This document shows positions 1 through 13,400 of a DNA stretch of 64,000 nucleotides, piece after piece. Each line of letters starts with the position of its first letter. Within the stretch, counting starts at the first letter, position 1. The translations under genes and the position numbers were made by a program. The notes beneath the pieces are model-generated. The model made no database searches. It was given only the letters and a program-made list of their open reading frames with translations, and was not told where the DNA came from. The stretch lies in NCBI GenBank assembly GCA_946811185.2, contig OX328096.1:49180252-49244251 (forward strand). The letters run 5' to 3'. Origin of the DNA: Hippopus hippopus. Taxonomy: Eukaryota; Mollusca; Bivalvia; Cardiida; Cardiidae.

Positions 1-38
1 GGCAATCATTCAAAGCAAGGAAAAAACCCTTGTCATCT
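1..38 (+). CDS. Possible 3' end of an upstream polycystin exon
   Basis: A GTAAGT donor-like site starts at 39. The 38 bases before it are open in the frame (phase 0) that the next exon at 1247 requires. The translated stretch is too short to recognise, so this is only a candidate for the preceding exon of the polycystin gene. Confidence 0.2.
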
Positions 39-581
39 GTAAGTGCTTCCATTATGGACATGTCTAAGATAGGTAGCTGGATGACTTACAGTTAAAATGA
101 CCAGTATAAGTGTCACAATAGAAAAAATTGTTTGAAGAAATAAAATTTAGTCTCTATTAATTCATATGAAAAACATCGTAATTCAAGGAGCAATAATTAT
201 TCTTTATAACAAGGAATCAGTCCTTTTCTGGCAGTGGTTTTAAAAACTCTTTATTTCAGTGGCACCATAGTAAAAGTTTTTCAGTCTGAATGTTAACCGT
301 TAAGGCTAAAAGCTCCTTTCAGAACTTAAATTGCCTTTGCAGGCAGTGTAGATTAACATCTGTTTGCACAAAAATATGCAGTGTGATCTTAGATCTCCAC
401 AGGCTGCTTTGCTGAGACATTCTGGATAAAAGAATTATTGAAAATGCAATTATTTGAGTCTTATTACCAGACTGAAAATATCTGCTGGGTTTATTGGGTG
501 CTCTATGACAGATCCTTTTTTGATAAATCTGGATTTTTATGCCATTTTAGGAAAATAAGCCTATGCATCAACTTCATATAT

Positions 582-842
582 GGCTTGCAACACGCGAAAA
601 GGGGCATTCAGACATTTGCGTAATGTGTTGTCTTGGATCAGCCTGCATGGTCCGCACAGGCTAATCTGAAACAACACTATCCATTTTTATGTAATTTTCT
701 GTTTTGCGCAAGTCTACTGAAGAACAAAATCTAATATAGTTGTAAAGTGCTGTCTAGGATTAGCCTGGGCAGACTGGGCAGGCTGATCCGAGACGACACT
801 TTACGCAAATGTCAGAATGCCCCTTTTCGTGTGTTGCAAGCC
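582..842. repeat. MITE family B copy with about 45-bp terminal inverted repeats
   Basis: Starts GGCTTGCAACACGCGAAAAG and ends in its near-inverse. Inner inverted pieces centre on CAGGCTAATC. Other copies are at 4423 and 61429. Confidence 0.8.
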
Positions 843-1246
843 TTATCTCAAATCTTATGGCAGATACAGTCGATCAAAATCAGAAATCATTAATTTCTGT
901 TCAAAAACTGGATTGTCCACTGGTGTACACAATAGACATTAATGCGTTAACTCTTTACCAGATGACTGACTGTTAAACTTGTCCCTATTGCAAGCATTTG
1001 TAGATATCAAATGAAATGTGGCTCAAATTATGGGACTGTATTTGAAAGGGATGAAAAGGTATTGGGGAAAATGAGAAAATGCCAGTTACTAGTATTTTCA
1101 CCTGCATCCCCCGATTGCTTTTAAAAGTTTTTTTCCCAAGGGTTGTACAACAAAGTTATGCCAAGACTTTTAACACTATTTATGGAGTAAAGCTTGCAAT
1201 TTAATAGGTAATGAATTCAGTACAAGTGTAATTACATTTTTTACAG

Positions 1247-1402
1247 GGAACTGCATCTGCTATAAATGTATGTAACAAGATTAATGCAGTGACAACTGCT
1301 AATGCCACTATAACTGGTATAGCACTCACGAAAAACGATGTCTACAATGTAACACTGACTGTGTCTGCAACAGGAAGAACAAGTGGCCAGACCTCCCAAA
1401 AG
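1247..1402 (+). CDS. Polycystin-1-like exon: REJ-region beta strands
   Basis: This exon has 52 codons, phase 0 at both ends, acceptor TTTTTTACAG and donor GTATTG. It encodes a piece ending in YNVTLTVSATGRTSGQTSQK, which resembles the strand preceding a VTIIDAGAPVV-type turn in REJ modules of polycystins. The other two frames hit stops quickly, so the phase is unambiguous. Confidence 0.8.
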
Positions 1403-4400
1403 GTATTGTGCAATTTTTATGTTCACCTTTTTTTTTTCTTTTAGGCCTGCCAAGGGGGGTTTATGCATCTGCAAAAAGTTTGACCCAGATCTACCTGCAC
1501 AATTGACTTGGATCAAAACTTTCTGGTCCTGGTTATTTTCTGCACCTCAAAGGACCTGTATACTTCAGGATTAACCCATTACCACACAATCCCTACTTTT
1601 GACGACCCTGAGAAAGAAGCCTTTGGAAAACATTGTGGGAAAAGGAGAAAATGCTGGTAACCAGCATTTTCTCCTTTTCCCACAATGTTTTCTACCCTTC
1701 ACAAAACAAATTTTAATTTTTCAGTCACTTTTATTTTGTCGTCTGCAAATGCTTTCGAATTGGACAAACCTAAAATTTTGTCGTTTGGTAATGAGTTAAG
1801 TTGGTTTTTAAAAAAAAATGGATTTTGTGGACCCATAATCATACGGAGACTTGCTTGGTATAATACATAGAGGATATTTGTTTTTTAAGGTGAAAGATCG
1901 AAATTTATTTCATCGAGTGAACATCAATGGTAATATTTTCACGAGTGACAGCCATGAGTGAAAATATTACCCATGATGTTCACCTATTTATTTCATGCTT
2001 TTAATCCTTTCTGGGGGGGGAACTTAATCAAAATCCAGTAGAGTTCTTTTCGGTTATTCCCCGTGGCGTACCCCTCCACATAGCAACGCATTACAATATT
2101 ACGTCAAGCACAAGAAATGTAAGGTAAATTACGTCATATTTCTATCTGGTTGTGAGGCATGCGCATTTTACTTAGGTAACTAGTGCGCGGGAACAACTGT
2201 TTCCACCTTCAATTGAAGAGTTAGAATATAAAAATCGGTATTTTCACTGGTCTTGAAAAATATTTCACAGATATTTCTCGATAACCTACCGGAAAGCATG
2301 AAATAAATTAAGGAGATGCATTAAATCCCATTTTGTCAGGGGGCTGCTCATATGTATGTTTAACAAGGCAATGGTCAAAAGTAGTTTAGAAAACATTTTT
2401 GCAAATGGATTAGTTGATAAGACAAGCTGTATCTCTATTTACCTTAAATCTCTTAATCAGTTTGGTTCTGATCCACACTTCATGTTCATTTCTGTACTGT
2501 ACAGTTACTGCTTTTATGCATTAGAGCAAATACAGCTTATGAAGTAATAAGGTAGAACACTGTTTAGATTTTTACCAAAGAGCAAAATTTCAGACTTGTC
2601 CAAATCGCTTGCATTTGCAGATGACAAATGTGTCAGAAATCGTCTTTTTAAATTTTTTTTAAAAATGGAAAATGTTGAAAATGCTAATAACTAGCATATT
2701 TTTGTCCTTTTCCACAAGGTATTCCAAAGCTTCTTTCTCAAGGGAAGTCAAAACATAGGATCTTATTGTAAAGGGTTAACTGTGAAAATTACTATAAACA
2801 GGAACCAAAGAATTCTAAATACCAGTGTGTGCACTACTGGGCAAAAAATCCACTGAAGCAAGTTTGCTGTAGTGAACTTGAAAGCATCTTAATATAACAT
2901 GAATTACAGGTTCAATACATAAATATGGGTAAAAACTTTGTGGCAGAAATTGCTTGTCAGAAGTAATATCTCGATTTCTAAGTATAATTTCAAGTTTACT
3001 GCTTGCTAAACCCTTTACCATCAATCCCATATTTTCACAACCCTGAGGTGGAAAATTTATGAAAATATTGGGTGAAAAGGAGGAAATGCTAGTAGCCTGC
3101 ATTTTTTTTCTTTTCCACAATGCTTTCTACACTTTCAAAGACAAGTTTCACCATTTGAGGCAGATTTTATTTGTCTTCTGCAAATGCTTTCAATTAGGAC
3201 AGGTCTAGATTTTGTTGTTTGTAGAGTTGATACAGGTTTTACTGTATTACACATAAAAATGGGGACAAAGATCTTATTGTATCCTTCTATTTTTAAACAC
3301 AGGTCACTATTATTGATGCTGGTGCCCCAGTAGTTGCCATGGAATGTGTTTCTTGTGCTGCCAATGAGAATTACTATATCAGTACCAGTAGGAAGACCTG
3401 CTTTAAGGGAATATGTTACTCTGGTTGCAATAGCTCAACAACTTATCTCTGGACTGTGACAGATACATCCACCAACACAGACCTCTCTATTAGTACATCA
3501 CAGACCACTACGGGAACTGACAGTATTAATTTTTGTCTCAGTGCTAGTACCCTGCAAGATGGCAAAGCATACAAGTTCAAGCTGGAGGCTACTACTGGCA
3601 CTGCCACAGGTTTTGCTGAACAGTCTCACAGTGCTAGTACTGTACCACAGTCAGGAAATTGCAGCTTATCATCAACAGGAAGTAGGATTGTTCCCCTATC
3701 TGACCAGGTCACCGCAACATGCCAGTTCTGGTCAGACCAAGACTCAATGTCAGGACTATACTACAAGATAGTGGCTTCATATGGAAGTGACTCTTATATT
3801 GTTAATTATGGAACACAGCCAAGTACCGTCTTCTACCTGTCACCGTGGCCTGGCACAAATTATGCCAATGTCACTGTTACCATCTCTGTTGTCAATGATC
3901 ATGGTATAGAAGTGACAGCTTTAACAGAGTAAGATTTCATTCACTGGTTATCTCTTAAAATACGTTTGCAGCAGACGACTTAGAAAATGTTCCTTAATAT
4001 AGGAATAATCAACATTAATAAAGGTTGAATATTGTATTGAACAGATTTTTGACATTGAGGCAAACAAATAAATTACATTTGTAAGATAGTTAAGAATTTG
4101 TCTGATTCAAAATACAAAAATAGTCTGCAGGAGTTAGTAAGACAATCCTTTACTTTACAGCATATTCTAGAAAGTGGATTAAAGGGAGTTTAATGTATCT
4201 CCATGATGAATTATACTAAAGAAGTCACCACATAATAATGGATCCATAAAATCCATTTTGTCTAATGACCTGCTGAATCCTGACTGAGATAGAATGGTCC
4301 TTTGACATGCAGAAAATTTACAAATAGGAAAAAGTTTTGACACAGATCAGTCTGCACAGGCTGACCTGGGTAGATACTTTTTGCAGATGCATTAAACTGC

Positions 4401-7400
4401 CTTTTCAAAGCAAAGCTGATATGGCATGCAACACGCGAAAAGGGGCATTCGGACATTTGCGTAAAGTGTCGTTTCGGATCAGCCTGCGCATTCCGCGCAG
4501 GCTAATCCAAAACGACACTTTCCGCTTTTATGTAATTTTCTGTTTTGCGCAAGTCTACTGTAGCACAAAATCTAATGCAGTCGTAAAGTACCGTCTTGGA
4601 TTGGACTGCGCAGGCTGATCCGAGACGACACTTTACGCAAATGTCTGAATGTCCCATTTTTCGTGTTACAAGCCATATATAAGGTAGTTTTAAAATTTGT
4701 TTGCTTAAAAACACCATAAAGGGTCTGCAGGAATTAGTAAGACAATTCTTTGCTTTACGGCATATTTTAGATCCTCCAAAAACATTTGAGCCATGCTCTG
4801 GCAAAAGGGGTTTATTACATCTCCCTGATACGTTATACAAAGCAAGTCAACACATAATTATGGATCCATAAAATCCATTTTGTTTCACAACTAACTGAAT
4901 CATGAGGTTAGGAATGCTCCTTGGATTTGCAGAAAATTTACAAGTACCAAAAAGTTTCAACATAGTTAGACTGCGCAGGCTGACCTGGGCTGATACTTAT
5001 TGCAGATGTGTTAAAGCCCCTCTCATAGAGAAAAGCTCCTTTGGAAGTTACATCTTAAAGAATTTTTTGATGGACACAAAAATGTGTTTTTATACTAATA
5101 TTATAATATTATTGAAAATATAAAGGAAAAGGCAGTAATTGCTTTCCAGCATTTTTTTCTTTTTTGCAATGCCTTAAAAACTGTGCACTGCTTGGACATA
5201 AAAAGATTTTGCATTAATGGTTAGGATTACATTAATATTTAGCTATTCTCAAAAATAAAATTTATAATTTATCCCTGTCCCAAACAACAAATTTTGGATT
5301 GCTTCAAAATTGGTACATTTTAGCAAAGGTTCTTGAGAAAATATTGTGGGCAAAGGAAAAAGTGATTATTACAAGTGATTTCTCCTCTTCCTTCAATGCA
5401 GAAGGCTTTCTTGGTTGACAAACTAGAACAAAGGATTGTTTGTTAAAGGGCTGACACCTTGCAACATACAACATTTGAAAACATTTTGGGATAAGTATGA
5501 ACTGCTTATCATTGAGCTTTAACCATGTGGTCCCAATTTCTAACGACCCTGAGAAAGAGGCCATTTGAAAACATAGTGGGACAAGGAGAAAACACTGGTA
5601 ACCAGCATTTTTTCCTTTTCCCACAACGTTTCCTACCCTATCACAAAAATATCCATCATCTAATACACATTTAGTTTGTAGTCTGCAAAGGGTTTCAATT
5701 TGGACAAGTCTATAATTTTGTCATTTGGCAAAGAGCTTAAGAACTATCCAGATTGCATCAATGTTAGGACAACAAGGTTCAAACAATTCAAAATGAGTAT
5801 GCACAACATAAGTTTAAGTGAAAGTTCACTGTATAATGTTTCCAGAGTAAAAATACACCCCCCCCCCCACATTATTTTTACCTTTTTACCTTTTCCTCAC
5901 ATAGGAATGTACAGTTCCAAGCACCAACTCTGTTGCTGAGTCAGACGGATAATTTAAGCTACCTTGTGGACCAAGTCATCAGTACAATGCCTACAATAGC
6001 GAAACAGAACAATCCCAATCTCCTGGTGCGGTACAGTATTGCAGCACTAATGTTCCTGAATGACCAATCAGAAAACAACATCAATACAACAGAAGTAAGG
6101 ATGGCTATTCGTGACTTATTTTCTTATTCCCTGGATGGCGTGCCATATTCTTCAGTTAATGATATACGACAGATTGCATCAGCTATAAAATACCTATCGG
6201 TAAGGATTTTTTCTTTTTCCTTTGTTTCCTTATAATGTTTGTTTTGTCATAATTGACAAATAGATTTTCAAGTTAGTCACTTTGTTACTTTTGTTTAGAT
6301 TTAAAAAAAAAAAGCTTGTAATCAAAATCTGAGTTATTTCTGTACCAAATGGCGGAACGTTAGGTGGAGTTTCATATACTTACTTCTTTACCAAACAATA
6401 AAATTTTAGATATATGCGTATTGAAAGTATATGCAAATGACATATAAATAAGGATTAAAAAGAAGAAACTTGTCTCTTATACAGCGGAAAAATTGTGAAA
6501 AAAGAGGAAAGTGCCCATCATCATCATTTTCTACTTTTCTCGAAATGTTTGCAAAAGTATTCATGTAAATGATATTGTGGTAAGTTATGTCGGCTGTAAA
6601 AGTATATCAGGAAGGTTTATTCATTACTCATTCTACACTTTCCTATGTGGAAAACGATTCCAGATGCACGAATGAAAATGTATCATGGCCACAGTTTAAC
6701 TGAACTACATGTAATGATAGTGTTGAACACTATCGAGAGTTGCCCATTACAACTGATTGCTTCTGTTTCTACCATGTTTTCTGGGTCACTTGAGGTAGAC
6801 ATTTCCTTTTTTTTTTATTTTACACATGTATTAAAAAAGCCTTTGGTACAAAGAGTCAAGTTATATGATTCTTCATTTCAGGAATATCCAAATGAATTAA
6901 GTAAAAGCACCCTGAGTAAGGTTGACACAGCTATTAGTACCCTCTCAAGCACCCTAAACTCCAGTGTTAGGCAGGGGCATGACCAAAATGACTTTAAAAC
7001 AGACAGCCTCCTTGAAGCTATAACAAATGTACATAGCAGTCTTCAGTCCATAACTTCTACAACAAGAGATTCGGTAACTTGGACTAAATTTGGAACAATT
7101 GATAACTATGGCCTTGATATCAGCAACAGGTCCTCTACCACAAGTTTCACTTCAGACTCGGCAATGCAGAGAGAGTTGACCAAGAAAAGTATCGAATACC
7201 GTACACAGCTGGCTATCGTACAGCTGAAGACATTGTTACCAGATGAGGAAGCTGTCAACAAGACACTGACTGATGGTTCAACGTTCATAGCACAGCATGT
7301 ATCAGTGTCAAACATCCCACAGGAGCTCTCTCAGAGTGGGGTGGCTTTATTTATACCCATAGACATCTTAGATTATACCACCTATACACAAGATTCTGTG

Positions 7401-10400
7401 TACCATATCACTGTGTTTGACAACCAGAACCCATTTAATTTTGGCTATGATACAGAGGTGCCCATTAACACAAAAACTCTGCAAACAGGCTTCCATGATT
7501 TAAGTGGAAATAGCATATCAGTTTCGTCCTTACCCAGCTCAAAGGAAGTGGTGTTATACATGTTTCTAACAGATGTGCCAACATACAGTATACCAGCTGC
7601 AGGGATAATGAATGCAACAGGGTACAATCCAAGAGAGGGAGTTACAAATCAGAGTTGTACAGACTTAACAGCAGGAAAAAATAAGTACATGCCAGTTGCC
7701 CAACCATCAGATACCTCTGTCAGTATCCACATCCAAATTCTTCCACAGTTTTCGTCAAGCCAGACCAGTGGTCAGCTAACTGCTACATTATTTAAGAATG
7801 ATGTCGCTTACACAAGCAGTGATTCTCTAGAATCAGCTCAGCCACTTACTGTGACACATGGTAGCTATTCGAATAATAAAACAGACCATACAACATATAC
7901 TTTCTACATTCCTGTAAGGTAAGTTTATCTGTGTGGTTGTAAATCACAGTCAAATACAGGGTGTTTCATTTTACATGTATCAGTCCTTTTTGTAATTTTT
8001 AAAATTTTTGATCCATAGACTTAACTTGGCAACTATACTCAGTGCAAGATGCAAAATTTTAGACTTGCCCATGGCTAAAGATTTTTAGAGAAAATATTGT
8101 GGCACAAATGATTGAATTTCTCTCTGAAAGGATATAAAGTAAAACCGTTTGTTACCAGTGGCTACTTTTCCCACATTTTTTTTTTCAAAAGGCTTCTTCC
8201 TGGGTGCTTAAAAAAACACAGGGTTGTTTGGTTAAGAGTTACAGATTGCTACTCTCTTTTTTATCGAAGTCAAACATTTACTTTTTTCCATCCAGTAATT
8301 AAACTGGATTAATCTGACAAAGTATATCCGACTATAAAGAATGACAGATCTAGGACACTGTCTACCTTATGGCCTGAACAGCTGTAACATATACTTGAAT
8401 CTCATCACTGAAAATTGATCATATTTCTTTTATTAGTTTTAAGATTAATCGTTACCCTAGAATATACATACCTGGTTTGATATATTTCTGTCAGGATCCA
8501 TTCCTTTCTGACTGCTGAACATTGTTTCAACAATGCTTATTTGGAAAAGCAACTAGTAACTTGGGCAAAAATTTGTGCAAAGTATTGGTAAAAGAAAGTC
8601 TTTGAAAGCATGGACAGGTGCACTGGATGCCACATTATAACTGAAAGAATGGTGCAAACGGGCTGAAACACCATGCAAACAAATAAATCAAAACCCTCCT
8701 TCCACAGAGTCACTGAAACTTGTGATTGTTTGATTAGAGATAAATGTAACATATGATAATCAATTTATAAAACCATACCTTTGCTAACAAGGATTTTAGC
8801 CCAGCAGAGCATGAAGCATTCAGTGACAAAATGGGTGAGATAGAAAGCAGTAACCCATAAGGTGCTGAATTTACAAATTGGGCCTTAATTTTCAATAAGG
8901 AAAAACAGCTAAAATGTGCTACTTCAAGTTTGCCTGGGCCAGAATGTTATAAGGAGGGGATCTTGTACATCCAAGATCAGACTGCATTTTCTTTGAAGTC
9001 TGATCTTCATCTGTACTCTTCTATAAAAGCATCTTAAGGTAGGTCTAGCTCTTTAAGGGTTAAAAGGTTGACATAATCATTAAATCTAACCTAGGAAATA
9101 CCAGTATATGTATTTGGTAAATGTAGCCCAAGTTCTTAATTTTGAATACAGTTTCTATACTGACCACACTTTCAAAAGGATATCAAAAAACAAAAAGAAG
9201 TATTATACTACCTTTTCATGTGCATGTCCTATCTGTGCACACCAGCTAATTGACATTTTTTTTTACGCTTCACCGAGCACTGGTATCTGTGTACCATGCC
9301 TCATTTTTGTGTTGCAAATGCACAACAGGCAAAATTTCTAACATTTGAGTACACAAAGTTTGCCATACAATAGCCGACTGTAGTGGAGATAAAGATTTCC
9401 AAATGTCCTTTCATGATAAGTCTGAGATTAATGATTGAAACCAAAGGACTTGCTCTTAGAATGACCTGATGTCATTTATCACTGTGTCCCGTTTATTTTT
9501 TAGTGCAGTATCTACCGTTCACAGGTTGTGGCAGAAGTTCACCCCAACATTTAATGATTCAAAATGCATGATTTGGATTGTGTGTTGTAGTTCAAAATTG
9601 CGCTATACGGTTCTTTACTCCCACCCCCTCCTTGCCCCATCCATCATTAAGTCTTGAACTGGCCATAATGTACATGTCAGTGTCAAGTTGCTGATTTGCC
9701 ATGCTAAAGTAAAGGCAGAGTCACAACCACAGTCCCTGACAAGAGACAGCTCCCAGCAACGTAAACCGCCACTGTAACAATTGGATAGCACAATTTTTCG
9801 ATAAGTGCACACACAGTAATCAGAAGGCTACCGGAATGCGGCATTAGAGAGCGCCGTCACTACTTTGGACATTTTCGTAGCTACCAAATACAGCCCAATA
9901 CTCTTATGGGTGCAGCCTCAACAGGCTCTGATCAACGAGTGGAATAACGTGCCCTTAAATGTCATCCTCTGACACCTTAGTTTCTTGCGTCGGAGATTCA
10001 TGACTTCAATAATACCCAGTACTAGCACTAATGTTTTCTTTTTTGAAGACACCCCTCTAGCGTACTGGGGCATATGCTGACTGGGCTTATCGAGTTTGAA
10101 GGGAGAATGTAGTGCTGTCTTTTTCAAAAATGATTATTCTGTCTATTTTTGAAATATTGTGTCAGTGGATGAAATGATACATGAAAAATTTCAAGTCAAA
10201 CCTAATGTTGCTTTGGAAGTGTGGGTCAGTATATTACCCTTTACCACACAATCCTGAGTTTCAACAGCCATAAGAAAGAAAGCTTTTGAAAACCTTGTGG
10301 AGAAAAGGAGAAAATGCTGGTCACCAGCATTTTCTCCCTTTCCCACAATGTTTCTACTCATTCAAAGGCAAGTTTCATCATTTTAGCCCCGTTTGATTTG

Positions 10401-13400
10401 TCGTCTGCAAATGCTTTGAATTTGGCAAGTCTATAATTTTATCGTCTGGTGATGAGTTAATTATCTGATTTTTTCAGCGAAAGGGGATCCAATGCCTTCA
10501 AAGTGCAGCTTTCAGCCAACCTTAATGTACACGTTTGTGTGGCCATATACTATGGAAGGTGTAGCTATTTCAATACCAACTCCTCCTCTTGGGCCTCAGA
10601 TGGATGTACACCTCAGGAAGAATCCATCCCAACAGTGTCCAAGTGCCAATGTAATCACATGACCTCATATGGTAGTGGTCTTTTGCTGTCACCTGACCAG
10701 ATTGACTTCACTGATCTTTCGGTGAGTTTTTGTTATCAGTTTTAATTCTTTACCACACAATCCAGAGTTTATAACATCCCTGAGAAGAAGCCTTTTGAAA
10801 GCATTGTGGGAAAAAGAGAAAAATGCTGGTTGCTAGCATTTTCTCCTTTTGTCATAATGTTTTCTACCCTATCAAAGACAAATTCCATCATTTGAACCAC
10901 AGTTAAATTGTCATTTGCAAATGCTTTCAATTTGGATAAGTCTACATTTTTGCTGTGCAGTAAAGAGTTCATGTGCACCTTTAGCTGGTGGAAATTAGGC
11001 TGCTAAGCGCGACTCACTGACCTTTTGCGAACAGTGTAGATCAAGATCAGACTGCACAGAACATGCAGTCTGATCTTGGATCTACGCTATCCAATAAAAA
11101 ACATATTGTCCCCAAAAAATTACCTTTGAAATGGGAAAATTTGGCTTTTTACTATCAGCTCAAAAAATTCAATTTACTTATTTAGCAGGATAAGGGTTAA
11201 TACTTAAGCAATAAAAAGAACCCAAGTACTACAGAATGAAGTTTTTTTTAAACCCTTACATTGAACAAGAAATCAGAGAGAGTTTATCCACAATATGACA
11301 GCAGGGTTTTGTCTTGTATGATCTTGATCCACATTGTCTTCAAAAATATGCATATTTTGGACCTTGGTACTCAAAATTGAGTTAAACAGACGTTTGTATG
11401 TGTTTTCCTTGTAAACCCTCAGAGTGCTAACCTCTTATTATATTGCTTTTGCATACAGCACACATCAAGATCAGACAGAACAAAACAGGCTTTGATCTAC
11501 ACTGATCTACGCCTTTTAGGAACACTTATTACATATGTTACAAAAATAAAAAAAGCTTTAAAATGCAAATTTTGGCAATAATTTGGCTCTTTACCATTTT
11601 TAAAAAAAATTGTTACATTAGTTAAGAATTGTATGGGTCAATAATGATAAAAATGATGATAATGGTAGTGATTTTTTATCACTTATTACTTTTGTAAACC
11701 TGACTACAGGACTTAGACATTGTGAACAACCCAGTGGCTATCATCACGTGCAGTATAATTCTGGGAATGTACATTGTGCTGGTGATCATATGTCGTAAGA
11801 TGGATCTACTGGACATCAAACATATCTCTTCCATTCCTCTCTGTGGTAAAGATGGCTCCTTCAAGTATAATGTCATGGTGTTTACAGGCAGACAGTTTGG
11901 TGCAGGTAAGTAGATGTCAGAACTTGGAATTTTTTTTTTCATTTTGCTCAATGGGAACTGGTCTGATATAGCTGTCTGGTCATTTCAAACAAAGTTACCT
12001 ATTAGTATACTGGTCTGCCCTTTAGACTGTTTTTGGATAGTCGTAAACTAATTTAAATGTTACCACAATCATTCAGAAACTTTTTTCATCTCAAATTTGA
12101 TCACTTTTGAGAACAATATGGCAAAGGAAGAAATTGCTTGCAAAGAACAACTTTTCTATTGGCAACAATTTAATCACATGTATTCATTTATAAACTCTTT
12201 CTCACACAATCCCGACTTTTAATGACCCTGAGGAAAAAAAGTTTTTAAGAAATATTGTGGGAAAAGGAGAAAATGGTGGTAAGCAGTTTTTTACCCCTTC
12301 CCGAAACAAATTCCAGTCTTTGAGTCACATTTATTTTGTCATTGGCAAATGCTTTCAATTAGGACTATTCTAAAATTTTGTTGTTTGGTAAAGGTTTGAA
12401 CATTATGTTATGTTGGTACTCAGTATTTTGCAATGATGTCTTTAAAGTCATGAGCTGCATTTTTGATCCTAAAATTAATGAATTAACTTTAAATAACAGG
12501 AACTTCAGCCCATGTTGGAATTCAGCTATTGGGCAGTTATTGGAAAACTGCTCAAAAACACATCTATAAAGAGGGGGCTTTCCAGAGGAACTGCTGCGAC
12601 ACATTTATCATTGCTCATGATGTGAACCTAGGGGAAGTGAAGAAAATCCGCATATGGCATGACAACACTGGGACGTCACCATCGTGGTATCTTGACCATG
12701 TTGTGGTTCATGACCTTCAAACAGATCAGCAGTACTACTTCTATTGCCAGTCCTGGTTGACCCTAGAAACAACTAATGGAACAATCCATAAAAAGATACA
12801 AGCTGCTGGTAATTATTAACTTACTACCCGAGAACAACCATTGAAAACATTGAAACATTGAATGACCATTGAAAACATTGTGGGAAAAGGAGAAAATGCT
12901 GGTAACCAGCATTTTCTCCCTTTCCCACAATGCTTGTAACCCTTTCAAAGACAAATCTATAATTTGAGCCACATTTCATTTGTTGTCTGCCAGTGCTTTC
13001 AAAATGGACTAATTCAAAATGTTTTCATCTTTTATAAGAGTTAAAGCTTTTGTGAGATAGTATAGCGCATGGTAAATACAAACCCCCCCCTTTTTTTTTT
13101 TTTTTTGAGTTAATTGAATTTTTTACTACTGGCATAAGATGGTTATTCAAAATGACTTATTACAATTGATCAGCAAGCTTATTACAATTTCATTGCCCTA
13201 GCAGAACCTTCTCATGTATGCTGTATAACATGTTACACATTTCTATCATAGCTAAAGTTGTAAGAAGTACCAAAGTTATTTGTTTACATCAAAAGTTCAT
13301 GATAAAAAGGATTGACAAAGCAATAGAAATATTTATCCACTTGTCTTGCAGCATCTTAGTTTGTGTCTTAGAATTAATCACAGACTTTGTGGCTTGTATG

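Noticed and set aside
4502..4840. 112-codon minus-strand ORF
   Set aside because: It overlaps MITE B and duplicated repeat sequence; no domain.
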